Origin: Thermogemmata fonticola
GTDB lineage: Bacteria > Planctomycetota > Planctomycetia > Gemmatales > Gemmataceae
Assembly: GCF_013694095.1 (NCBI RefSeq)
Contig: NZ_JACEFB010000010.1
Span: 62,001-126,000, forward strand
DNA: 64,000 bases
Reading direction: 5' to 3'
The position numbers and the translations under genes are program-made. Below are positions 34,620 to 43,066 of this stretch, piece after piece. Numbering within the stretch: the stretch's first letter is position 1; the number at the start of each line of letters is the position of its first letter. The notes below the pieces were generated by a model. That model made no database searches, was not told where the DNA came from, and was given only the letters and a program-made list of their open reading frames with translations.

Positions 34620-35600
34620 TCAGTCATCGTACCGGATATCAATGCCTCGACCCTCCGGCCTGCGGATTTCAAGTGTCGGTCGCCCATCAGTACTCCCTGG
34701 CCGAACTGTGATGGAGCGACCATCGGGTAAAGTTCCTGTTCGCCCAGGACCATACCTTGTATTGATGTTTCTCACATTTGTAAGGTCAAGAGCATCAAAG
34801 TCGGCATTGGCTTGATCAAATCCTCCCGGTTTAATGTACAGGGTCGTCTTACCCTACGTCACGCGGCCTGGGGTTGCACCAGCTAGGATATCTTCCACGG
34901 TTCGTGGAGCGACCCCCGGCCGTCGGCGCACGACCCAACCACCGCCCAGGCCGAGCAGGCCACCGGCAAGGTCCGTTGCTGTTGGTCCAAGTCGGGCCGT
35001 GCAGCAGCATACCTTCCGACCATTCCCAGCGTACTGGCCTGCCGCGATGCCGCGGGATCTGTGGAACGTCCAGCAAACCCCGGCTCACTAACACTCCGTT
35101 TTGGATTGTGTCCAAGGCCAGCCCATAAGGTTGCAGCTTGGTCGGCAGCTTCCGCGTCAGCAGTGCCGCCTCCACTTCCCATAACGGACGGGACCCAGCA
35201 TAACCCCATTCATAGGCATCACGATACTCAGGAGGCACCGGCCACAATTCCAATCTATCGACGCCACCCAGCGCCACAGCCGAGACGACCGTATCGGAGA
35301 CGCTGTTCACGATGACTCGCGGATCGACACATACAACCCCCTCTGCCGCTGCACCCCAGATCTCGCTGCTGAAGGGAGTCCCAGTGCTCTGGTAGGACTT
35401 TCCGCCGATGTACAGCCCTGCACAGCTCAGGAGTCCACCGATGACGTAGGGAAGGATCAGTCCGCTCGGATCAGCATAAACCGTCGGGACGTTGAAGACG
35501 AACCGATAGAGGTTGGGATCGCCCGCGTCAAACCCAAGGGGATCAAGGCTCGTCCAGCGGCCGAGGCTTTGGAGACATATCGTCGAGCGCCTACCAACGG
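34620..35600 (-). pseudogene. RHS fragment A: truncated core with an LPDG..VRPGS-type tip
   Basis: Homology starts with LGRWTSLDPLGFDAGDPNLY at about 35575, where the frame is already displaced relative to the residues before it. A variable pre-tip of about 180 residues follows to HGPTWTNSN, where a one-base shift near 34980 occurs. The other frame continues TDLAGGLLGLGGGW, VAPRTVEDILAGATPGRVT, then TAG at 34854-34856 (probably AAG originally), and GKTTLYIKPGGFDQANADF. The tip ends GTLPDGRSITVRPG, GRPTLEIR and IDIRYDD. I recall the L-P-D-G-x-x-V-x-V-R-P-x-S ... P-T-L-E-I motif from many RHS tips; its function is not known to me. Confidence 0.78.
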
Positions 35601-35706
35601 TAATCGAAACAACCCGCCCCAAAAAGCAGACTGTCTTTCTTCGATTGGTAAAAATCGTGCAGGTTCAACTTGGCAGGCGGGGAAGCTATCGCTGTGGGCC
35701 ATCGTA

Positions 35707-35994
35707 TCAAGCTGATCGTTCAGTGAGCTTTTTCAACTGCTCGACAGGGTTCCATCCTGGTGGCGGTGGCGTGCTTCCATCGCTCCACGGCATGCCTTCT
35801 GCAATCCACTTGGCTCGCCATTGCTCGTAAGTATATCCAAGATCATCGTCTGTAACGTCGAACTGAAACCAGCACGACGGGCAGATTTCATAGGAAGGGC
35901 CACCCGTCTTCGCACTGCGCGGCGGTTCACACAACCCCGGAAAGCCACAAACGGGGCACGTAAATGCTCCGAAGTCTGGTAAGCCGTGAGCCAT
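35707..35994 (-). CDS. Zinc-ribbon CPCC-type small protein
   Basis: 95 residues. Start ATG 35994 with GGGAGG 10 bases upstream. Two cysteine pairs (C-P-V-C-G and C-P-S-C-W, about 24 residues apart) make a likely zinc ribbon, followed by FQFDVTDDDLGYTYEQWRAKW. The layout (Cys pair, YEICPSC, aromatic-acidic stretch) resembles the Cys-rich CPCC family that often accompanies polymorphic toxins as candidate immunity proteins. It lies about 100 bases upstream of RHS fragment A on the same strand, perhaps paired with a toxin now lost. Confidence 0.8.
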   Translation of the reverse strand: MAHGLPDFGAFTCPVCGFPGLCEPPRSAKTGGPSYEICPSCWFQFDVTDDDLGYTYEQWRAKWIAEGMPWSDGSTPPPPGWNPVEQLKKLTERSA

Positions 35995-36051
35995 GCTCTT
36001 TACCTCCCAAGCACAAAATGGGTGGCACAGCAGGCTGTCGTTCCCAGTACG

Positions 36052-36314
36052 CTAACCTGGTTTTGGCTTGAAAAAGGTTCTGGCAGTGCCATTGGCGTTA
36101 TAGGCACCGAAGGTGATGGTCGCGGGGTCGCCGTCGAATCCGGGCAGCGGGGCTGTTCGGTGACGTAACCTGCGGCCCGACACTGCCAGCCAGCGTTTCC
36201 GCCGGCTTCGACGTAGGAAGTCTCTTTCTGATAACTCAGCGTCAGGGAGGGAGTCAGTCGCTCATGGGCCTTCCCGCAAGGGGCTAGAGAGAGGGAGGCC
36301 AGTCCTGCCGCCAT
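36052..36314 (-). pseudogene. Remnant of a small secreted or RHS-linked protein, frameshifted
   Basis: The frame from 36314 gives ERLTPSLTLSYQKETSYVEAG, GWQCRAAGYVTEQP, then loses sense. In the next frame coding-like sequence resumes as LPGFDGDPATITFGAYNANG, TARTFFKPKPG and stops at 36052. One missing C in a C-run near 36150 would join the two. An S-L-A-P-C near the start could be a lipobox, but the signal peptide is very short. Family unknown; joined length would be about 87 residues. Confidence 0.4.
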
Positions 36315-36658
36315 TCCCTGCTGGCACGAGGTGTCTGGCGACCACTGACGGCGTGGCAGCTTATAAGGGTACGCTGCTGCCGGGCACTAGGACATTACCT
36401 ATAGCTAGTGACGTCAACTCGCAGACCTACGCATCGGGAATGATAATGCAGCGAGGCAGGAAATCGCCGCCTGTCTCCCTCTTTGGGGACAAGCAGTGGG
36501 ACCGCTCCCAACGGTGGGGATACGGGAGTGTTTGATACAGAGGTAGCCTAGCGCCGGTTCGTTCCTGCGCAAGAGGAGTCGCTGGGAATCAGTCGAGAGG
36601 GCAAGACAGGGGGCGTGAGTGGATCGCCGCAGAATCCACCGCCATTAGGAGAGCAACC
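36315..36658. other. Non-coding stretch at the right edge of the toxin array
   Basis: I see no credible gene, RNA or repeat. Short frames here lack coding character. The strand of genes switches from minus to plus across this stretch. Confidence 0.35.
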
Positions 36659-36862
36659 ATGCTCCGTTACGAGTACAAGGTTCTCACCTTTTATCCTCGC
36701 GGCTTACTGCTGGGGAGTAAGTTGGATACAGACAAGATGGAACAAGTTCTCAACGAATGGGCCGAAGAAGGTTGGCGGGTATTATCCATATTCACCACCC
36801 AACAACACTATAGTGGAACGCGGCAAGTCGTGGTGATACTGGAACGCCCTCGTTCCCTCTAA
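36659..36862 (+). CDS. DUF4177-like small protein
   Basis: 67 residues, start ATG 36659 with AGGAG 7 bases upstream. It opens YEYKVLTFYPRG and contains VLNEWAEEGWRVLSIF, then a closing strand QVVVILERP: the strand-helix-strand layout of DUF4177, whose members are about 60 residues and of unknown function. It stands alone between the toxin array and tRNA-Thr. Confidence 0.8.
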   Translation: MLRYEYKVLTFYPRGLLLGSKLDTDKMEQVLNEWAEEGWRVLSIFTTQQHYSGTRQVVVILERPRSL

Positions 36863-37136
36863 GTCCAGAGTATCCCCTGGATTCTCCTAAAAAATCCTCC
36901 CCTGGGTTGCTCATTAGCGTCAGGTCCCCCATTGGGAGGGTCTCCCGTATCTTGTCCCCTCCCGGATGAAGTAGTAAAATCCAACAACACTGGTTTCTCT
37001 AAGTCCTGCAATAGCTGGGAAGAATGGACCCCTTGCGACGGAGGTGTGGACGGGTTCACGGATTGGTAAGCGGAATTTTCTAAGGGGAACCGCTCGCATC
37101 GACTTGCTTAACTCGATGGATCCCTCCTCGTCGCAG

Positions 37137-37209
37137 GCCGACTTAGCTCAGCCGGTAGAGCGGCGCTTTCGTAAAGCGCAGGTCGTGGGTTCGAATCCCA
37201 CAGTCGGCT
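37137..37209 (+). tRNA. tRNA-Thr (anticodon CGT)
   Basis: 73 nucleotides. Acceptor GCCGACT pairs with AGTCGGC, discriminator T. The anticodon stem GCGCT / AGCGC encloses loop TTCGTAA, giving CGT (reads ACG). D arm and T arm (GTGGG-TTCGAAT-CCCAC) are complete. No encoded CCA. It lies about 0.8 kb from the edge of the RHS array; I found no attachment-site repeat of its 3' end. Confidence 0.97.
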
Positions 37210-37590
37210 CTCACCCCCCTTCATCAGGTTTAGCACTCAGTCCGACTGAATCGAGTCATCAACCACTCCTGTTTAGACCGATCTCTAATATCGTCTCGCC
37301 TCTTTCTCATAACGGCGCCCTCGTTATCTCCCTACCCGTTCTGGGTGTGTGATTCTCTCACCAACGCTGCTTCTTGACGCCCCAAATCCGACACACCTTC
37401 CTGTCGTCATCCGTCCACGATCGTATCGTCGCCGGTCTCTCTTGCTTTTTTTCGAAATGTTGTCCGGCAACATCGCTGCCTTTGCATGAGAGGAGTGAAC
37501 GGACACCCCAGCGAAAGGCAAGGCAGAGGAGGCAATACAAAAAGGAGACTTTCTCACCAAATCCTAACACCCTAATAAGGAGGCAGAGCC
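37210..37590. other. Upstream region of the RTX/protease gene
   Basis: About 380 bases, presumably carrying its promoter. Two purine-rich ribosome-site-like runs (AGGAGGCA near 37580 and GAGGAGGC near 37525) are present; the nearer serves the gene. No clear -35/-10 pair or hairpin seen. Confidence 0.35.
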
Positions 37591-38949
37591 ATGTTTCGAG
37601 CACTGCGCCAATGGCTGAAACAAAGCAATCCGAATCAGTCAAGTCCAGCCACGCCTATGCTTAAGGTCGAAGCTCTGGAAGACCGCACGGTTCCATCCGC
37701 CTTCATACGAGATGGGATTCTACATGTACACGGAACCGCTGCGAATGATATCATCCGAGTCATTGAAACTGAGGCAGACTACCAAGTTATCATTTGGAAC
37801 AACGAAGAATATTACAACCGCAGATTCAGCAAGTCTCGAGTCACAGCGGGCCGAGTTCAAATTGAGGGATATGCCGGCCACGATGAGATCCGACTCAACC
37901 TTCTCCGTTCATTACGCGGTACTGTGAACGGGGGCGATGGGAACGACCAATTGATTGGCACACGCAATAACGACGTTCTCAACGGTGGAAATGGCGACGA
38001 CTACATCTTAGGTGGTGCTGGAAACGACATCATATCGGGCGAAAATGGTGATAATGTGCTGGACGGTCAGGCCGGGAATGATCTGATCGTGGGTGGACGT
38101 GACATGGATGATATATATGGGAGAGAAGGTAACGATGTACTCTTCGGCGGCGAAGGAAACGACGAATTATACGGCGGGGACGGCGACGATCGGCTCTACG
38201 GCGGAGGCGGTAGCGACGTGCTCCGCGGAGAAAACGGAAACGATTTCCTGCAAAGTGGGCCGAACTCCAACCTGTTGGGCAGCGTTCTGAGTGGTGGCTC
38301 AGGAAACGACCGCTTGGTTTCCCGGAGCCGGAATGACTTCCTATTCGGCAACGCAGGTCACGACAGCGCTAATCTGCTAGCTAACACCTTCGTGAGACAC
38401 TGCGAAGTCGTTTGGATTTCCGTGCCTGGAGGAAGCCCTCAAACCGATAACTGGAGTTGCGGTCCGAACTCCGCCTCGCGTTTCCTGCGAGCCTATGGCA
38501 TCGAAGTTTCCTACGAAACTCTGCGATCGGTGGCCGCAAGCTGGCCGGACCTGGTTTCCCAATCCAACCTTGGCACGCGGCCTGGATCGTTGCGAGATAT
38601 GATCGCTAACTACCGCCCTGAAACCCAACTGGCCACAGGGGCAAGTTTTGAGACTGTTGTGAATCTGCTCCGTCAAGGCCGACCCGTCATCGCTCTGGTG
38701 GCTTCTGGCATCCTAAGCGACTTCTTGGGCAAAGTTGGCATTCTCCACTACGTGGTCCTCAACGGTATCGATGAAGCCACGCAAACACTCTACTACATGG
38801 ATACGGATGGCGTGCAAAGGAGTTGGTCCTATGCGGAGTTCCAAGACCGCTGGAATTGGGGCGGCAGTTGGTTTACGGGCCTAGCGGGAGATGCAGCTCA
38901 GGGGTTCCTCAACAGCCTCGGTGTGCATGAGCGCACGATCATCTTCTGA
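37591..38949 (+). CDS. Surface protein: LEPR-like N-terminus, RTX repeats and C39-like protease domain
   Basis: 452 residues, start ATG 37591 with AGGAGG upstream. Residues about 24-37 (VEALEDRTVPSA) match the planctomycete N-terminal sorting segment for surface or exported proteins, in place of a classical signal peptide. Residues about 110-260 hold hemolysin-type calcium-binding nonapeptides (GGxGxDxUx forms such as GGAGNDIISG, GGEGNDELYG, GGDGDDRLYG). Residues about 283-430 form a papain-like C39-type domain: Cys290 in NWSCGPNSASR, His386 in ILHYVVLNG, Asp404 in YYMDTDG, a complete Cys-His-Asp set. A calcium-dependent secreted peptidase or peptidase-like adhesin is likely. It converges on the PP2C gene across a strong terminator. 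Confidence 0.88.
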   Translation: MFRALRQWLKQSNPNQSSPATPMLKVEALEDRTVPSAFIRDGILHVHGTAANDIIRVIETEADYQVIIWNNEEYYNRRFSKSRVTAGRVQIEGYAGHDEIRLNLLRSLRGTVNGGDGNDQLIGTRNNDVLNGGNGDDYILGGAGNDIISGENGDNVLDGQAGNDLIVGGRDMDDIYGREGNDVLFGGEGNDELYGGDGDDRLYGGGGSDVLRGENGNDFLQSGPNSNLLGSVLSGGSGNDRLVSRSRNDFLFGNAGHDSANLLANTFVRHCEVVWISVPGGSPQTDNWSCGPNSASRFLRAYGIEVSYETLRSVAASWPDLVSQSNLGTRPGSLRDMIANYRPETQLATGASFETVVNLLRQGRPVIALVASGILSDFLGKVGILHYVVLNGIDEATQTLYYMDTDGVQRSWSYAEFQDRWNWGGSWFTGLAGDAAQGFLNSLGVHERTIIF

Positions 38950-39116
38950 GACAGGAGGAAACCAAGCCCCCGAAGATGCTTCCCAGTTTAGGTCTTTGCC
39001 TAGGCGTGATGATGGCGGAGCGACAGCAGAGAGAAACGTGCATGCCAATCGCGTTGTGCCTGAGAATGGCTGAGGAACCTGCAGCACCCTGACAAAGCCT
39101 TGGGAACAGTCCCCTT

Positions 39117-39148
39117 GCTCAGACATCGGTGAAAACCGTTGTCTGAGC
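39117..39148. terminator. Bidirectional hairpin terminator
   Basis: GCTCAGACATCGGT-GAAA-ACCGTTGTCTGAGC: 13 base pairs with a single T-T mismatch and a GAAA tetraloop, lying between the convergent ends of the RTX/protease gene and the PP2C gene. A short pyrimidine run follows on the plus side (CTTTC). Placement and stability argue for transcription termination on both strands. Confidence 0.75.
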
Positions 39149-39150
39149 TT

Positions 39151-40476
39151 TCAACGTTGTTGGGGCGAGGTCCAAGAGGGTTGGAAGGATTCTTGTTTGT
39201 GCCGGGCTTTGTGGAAGGCATCCGCCAGGAGCAGAATGGCTTCGCAGCGGAGGCGGAAGGCATCCCGAAGGTCGCCATCCTCAGCTCCAGCGAGCTGCGC
39301 ATGGGCCTCCCAATCCACCGGTATGTTATGTTCCTTGAGAGCGGTTATGAGCTGTTGTTCGGTCTCGGCGAATTGGCTGAGGCGTTCCGGCGTGATCGTG
39401 CAATCATGTTGGCGGTAGATGTTAAGGGAGCGGGGCTGTTCCAGTTCTGGGTCCGTGAGCGGAACGTTCGCCTCACCGGTGTCGGAGGGGGTACGGAGTA
39501 GGGAATGGACCAAACCGATGATGCCTACCAGGATAATGAGTGCTCCCAAGAGAAAGAGGGGAAGCGACAGCGTTTTGAGTTCCTGGAGGTGGAGGAAGAG
39601 GGAAAGTAGCGCACACACCGATCCCGTAAGGATAGTCCAGACCGGCCAGTGGCGGGAGAGGGTCTCTCGTAGGCGCGTGAAGGACGAAGAGGAGTAGCGT
39701 GGTGCACCGGGATCGTGAGGTCCCCCCGGAACACGAACTAGGATCACCGTGATATTGTCTGGTCCGCCGCGGAGATTGGCCAGATGAACCAGAAGGCGGA
39801 CGGCGGACTCCAAGGACAAAACATTTACGATAGCCCCGATTTCCTCAGGTTTGACTAGACCGGTCAGGCCGTCGCTACACAGCAAGAAGATATCCCCAGG
39901 CTGGACCGGATGAGGACCTTCGATATCCACTTCGACTTCGGGGTCCGGTCCCAGAGAGCGAATGATCACATTTTTCTTGAAATCGCCCAGTTCGTCCGGA
40001 TCGACACCTGTGCGCCGGGCAATTTCCCAGACCCAAGAGTGGTCGAAGGTGAGTTGTTCGACGGTGTTGCCCCGGATTCGATATGCCCGGCTGTCGCCGA
40101 CGTGGCCGATCCAAGCTCCCTCCGGGCGAAGAATGAGAGCGGTACTGGTAGTACCCATACCGCGGAATTCGGGGTTCTGCTGGCCGATCTCATGGATTCC
40201 AGTGTTCGTTTCGGCAAAAGCCCGGCGCAGAGCAGCAATCACCCCTTCGTGGACATGCTTTTGGTACAGATGGGGAATGTCCCGCACAGCCTTGACACTA
40301 GCCTTCTCACCAACCGCATGGCCTCCCATTCCATCCGCGACAATGAAAATGTGCCCACAACTGGCAAACGTGGCGGCATCGACGGCCGGCTTGGCGGCGC
40401 AGGCGTCCTGATTGTGGCTGCGCTTCACCCCCACATCCGTCAGAGTCGCATAACGAGGCGGTTCGAAAGCCGACAC
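39151..40476 (-). CDS. Membrane-anchored PP2C-family Ser/Thr protein phosphatase
   Basis: Removes phosphate from Ser/Thr of proteins. About 441 residues from GTG 40476 (GAGG 8 bases upstream); TTG 40497 is the outer alternative, without a well-spaced ribosome site. The PP2C domain fills about residues 8-245 with all metal motifs: RSHNQD, ADGMGGH (Asp48), VGDSRAYRI, CSDGLTGL and GGPDNITVILV. Two helices follow (about 275-325, WTILTGSVCALLSLFLHL and LFLLGALIILVGIIGLVHSL), then a C-terminal helical region of about 120 residues (TEQQLITALKEHNIPVDWEA). The extra C-terminal part is unusual. No kinase is adjacent. Confidence 0.93.
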   Translation of the reverse strand: MSAFEPPRYATLTDVGVKRSHNQDACAAKPAVDAATFASCGHIFIVADGMGGHAVGEKASVKAVRDIPHLYQKHVHEGVIAALRRAFAETNTGIHEIGQQNPEFRGMGTTSTALILRPEGAWIGHVGDSRAYRIRGNTVEQLTFDHSWVWEIARRTGVDPDELGDFKKNVIIRSLGPDPEVEVDIEGPHPVQPGDIFLLCSDGLTGLVKPEEIGAIVNVLSLESAVRLLVHLANLRGGPDNITVILVRVPGGPHDPGAPRYSSSSFTRLRETLSRHWPVWTILTGSVCALLSLFLHLQELKTLSLPLFLLGALIILVGIIGLVHSLLRTPSDTGEANVPLTDPELEQPRSLNIYRQHDCTITPERLSQFAETEQQLITALKEHNIPVDWEAHAQLAGAEDGDLRDAFRLRCEAILLLADAFHKARHKQESFQPSWTSPQQR

Positions 40477-40814
40477 GGACAACCCTCGATCTTCCAATTC
40501 CCTGTTGTTGTCATCATACGCTATGAAGCCGCGGTCTGCGTGAGCAAAATACCCGAAAAACCTCCTCCGCGGAAAATCTTAACGTTACAGATGGGAGGAG
40601 TGCATCGCTCCGGACCTGATGCCTCCATTTTTCTCTAGCTTATCCCAAACACTCATGGCCACCTACTACCCATAGTATGGCAACCTACCTGCCTTCCTGC
40701 TCTGCGTCAATGGCCACATGGAAAAACTGGCTTGATTCTGCATGGTTTCCCTGGTAAAGCGGCGTCCAGTGGGGGCACCTCCACGAATACGGAACCAGGG
40801 GAGAGCTAGAGCAG
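40477..40814. other. Divergent intergenic region
   Basis: Promoter region for the PP2C gene and the PEGA lipoprotein gene. No clear promoter hexamers, repeats or RNA seen. Confidence 0.4.
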
Positions 40815-41333
40815 ATGCGTCGCAGAACGGCCACGATGCTCGGTTTGAGTCTAGCCCTCTGCGGCTGCGTCGAGCGGCGATTTGTTATCGAAGCCAACGT
40901 TCCTAATGCGCAAGTCTACATTAACGAACAGCCGATTGGAGCCGCCCCCGCTCACATGCTGTTTGAATATTACGGATACTATACGATCACCCTGTCTCAT
41001 CCCGGCTATGAAACCTTACGCCAACGCGTCCACGTCGTCGCCCCCTGGTATGCCTATCCCCCTTTCGATTTTCTAACCGAGGTGCTCTGGCCCTTCCCCA
41101 TTCGTGATGTGCGAAGGTATTACTTCGAGTTACAACCTGCCCGGCAACCCAATCGGGAGGAGTTATTGCAACGTGCGGAAGAATTGCGTCAGCGGGGTCA
41201 GAATCTGCCTCCTCCTGCCCGACCGGCTACACCTCGCGATGTCAGCCCCGATGCTCCGCCTCACACGCCGCCACCTTCTCCAAGTACCGATCCCCTGATC
41301 CCCCCGGTGGGTCCAGTGCCCCCCTCTTCCTGA
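40815..41333 (+). CDS. PEGA-domain lipoprotein
   Basis: 172 residues. A short signal peptide (MRRRTATMLGLSLALCGC) ends in a Cys that could be lipidated, although the lipobox L-C-G-C is imperfect. Residues about 22-72 form a PEGA domain (VIEANVPNAQVYINEQPIG, then YYTITLSHPGYETLRQRVHV), a small beta domain frequent in surface proteins of planctomycetes. Residues about 110-172 are helical then very Pro-rich (PPPSPSTDPLIPPVG), suggestive of a periplasm- or wall-spanning tether. It converges on lysS. Confidence 0.87.
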   Translation: MRRRTATMLGLSLALCGCVERRFVIEANVPNAQVYINEQPIGAAPAHMLFEYYGYYTITLSHPGYETLRQRVHVVAPWYAYPPFDFLTEVLWPFPIRDVRRYYFELQPARQPNREELLQRAEELRQRGQNLPPPARPATPRDVSPDAPPHTPPPSPSTDPLIPPVGPVPPSS

Positions 41334-41371
41334 CTTGGGCGACTAGCAATACAGACGCCCCACGCGCGTAC

Positions 41372-42865
41372 CTATCGGCCAGGTGGAGCACCTTCAGGAC
41401 GTAGGAGGGGAAAGAGGATGACATCACGGATGGTCGGCGTATTAGTCAGAAGCATCACGAGGCGATCGATGCCGATACCCAGCCCCCCTGCCGGAGGCAT
41501 CCCGAAGCGTAAGGCCCGGATGAAGTCGCGATCCATCCGAGCCATGGATTCCTCCTCACTCAGACCAGCGAGCTGTTTGCTAAACGTTTCCTCCTGCGTG
41601 ATAGGATCATTCAGTTCGGTGTAGGCATTAGCAAGCTCCATGCCGTGAATGTACAGCTCGAAACGTTCGGCAATCGCGGGGTTGTCCCGTTTGCGTTTGG
41701 TCAGAGGACAGAGAGGAGCCGGGTAGTCGTAAACGAAGACCGGACCGACCAGTTTCTCTTCGACAACATCCTCAAACAATTCGTGAACCAGAACGGCGTG
41801 TTCCTTGCCGGTGGTGTCAATTCCTTCCGCCCGGGCAGCAGCGGCCACCTTCACCTCATCGGCCATATCGCAGCCCACATATTCACGGAATAGCTCAGCA
41901 TAGCTGACCCGCTTCCAAGGAGGAGTCAGGTCGAGAGTCTTGTCGCCATAAGGGATGATCCGAGTGGGATAGAGGGCATCCACACACGCTAGGATTAGTC
42001 CTTCCGTTAAGTCCATCATGCCGCGATAGTCGCTGTAGGCATGGTACAGTTCCAGCATGGTGAATTCGGGGTTGTGCCGGGGGCTGATCCCTTCATTCCG
42101 GAAGACACGACCGATTTCGTAGATTTTTTCTAATCCTCCCACCAGAAGGCGCTTGAGATGCAATTCCAAAGCGATGCGGAGATACAGATCGATATTGAGG
42201 GCGTTATGATGCGTGATAAAAGGCCGGGCGGCTGCTCCCCCGGCCACAGCCTGGAGAGTCGGCGTTTCCACTTCCATGTATCCCAAGCGATCCAGATAGC
42301 TGCGGATGGTCCGGATGATTGTGACACGTTGTTGGGCACGCCGCAGCGTATCCGGCGTGTAGATCATATCTAAGTAACGATGGCGGAGGCGGTATTCGAT
42401 ATCCTCCAAACCGAAAACATCCTTAGGATGCGGCTCCAGAGACTTGGTGAGATAGGTCAGACGGGTGACCTGAATGGTGAGTTCATCGGTTTTCGTCTTG
42501 CCCAGCTCGCCATCCACGCCGATGATGTCACCCAGATCAATCAGTTGGGCGACCTTCCACTCGGTTTCGCTGACTTTATTGACCCGGATCATCAATTGGA
42601 TGCGGCCTGTTTGATCCCACAACTCCAGGAACAGGAGTCGCCCCGCACTGCGGTACCGCAGGACACGTCCGGCAGCACGAACAGTGGGTCCCGGCTGGTC
42701 CTCCCGGAAATAATCCGCAGGCAGTCGGCGAATCTCAGCAATGGGCTGGGTGTTGTCGAAACGACCGCCCCACGGATCGATACCCAGGGCTTGCAACTGG
42801 CGAAGTTTGTCCAGGCGCGCTTGGAGCAATTCCGGGTTTGTCTCGGTCACGGCTGGTCTTCCCAT
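41372..42865 (-). CDS. lysS: Lysyl-tRNA synthetase, class II
   Basis: Charges tRNA-Lys in the cytoplasm. 497 residues, the usual length. N-terminal OB-fold anticodon-binding domain (about 60-160: VRAAGRVLRYRSAGRLLFLEL, IIGVDGELGKTKTDELTIQV), then the class II catalytic core: motif 2 at FRNEGISPRHNPEFTMLE and motif 3 at GLGIGIDRLVMLL. YDYPAPLCPL and MELANAYTELNDP are LysRS-specific segments that separate it from AspRS and AsnRS. Clean frame from ATG 42865. Confidence 0.97.
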   Translation of the reverse strand: MGRPAVTETNPELLQARLDKLRQLQALGIDPWGGRFDNTQPIAEIRRLPADYFREDQPGPTVRAAGRVLRYRSAGRLLFLELWDQTGRIQLMIRVNKVSETEWKVAQLIDLGDIIGVDGELGKTKTDELTIQVTRLTYLTKSLEPHPKDVFGLEDIEYRLRHRYLDMIYTPDTLRRAQQRVTIIRTIRSYLDRLGYMEVETPTLQAVAGGAAARPFITHHNALNIDLYLRIALELHLKRLLVGGLEKIYEIGRVFRNEGISPRHNPEFTMLELYHAYSDYRGMMDLTEGLILACVDALYPTRIIPYGDKTLDLTPPWKRVSYAELFREYVGCDMADEVKVAAAARAEGIDTTGKEHAVLVHELFEDVVEEKLVGPVFVYDYPAPLCPLTKRKRDNPAIAERFELYIHGMELANAYTELNDPITQEETFSKQLAGLSEEESMARMDRDFIRALRFGMPPAGGLGIGIDRLVMLLTNTPTIRDVILFPLLRPEGAPPGR

Positions 42866-43066
42866 AGATCTGGGGTATCATCCCTGTGTTGTTGACCCCA
42901 GTACGAATTCCCCTCAAACAGCATTCTCTCTTTTCGGGACTGATCATTTTAGGGTATGAAAGCGGAGTGGGAGGATAGAACTTCGATCGAAGTTTTACAG
43001 CCAGGTTCATCAGACCGTCCTAAAAGGGAAGTTGATGGGAAAAATCTTAGGAAGCAAAGGGACGAA

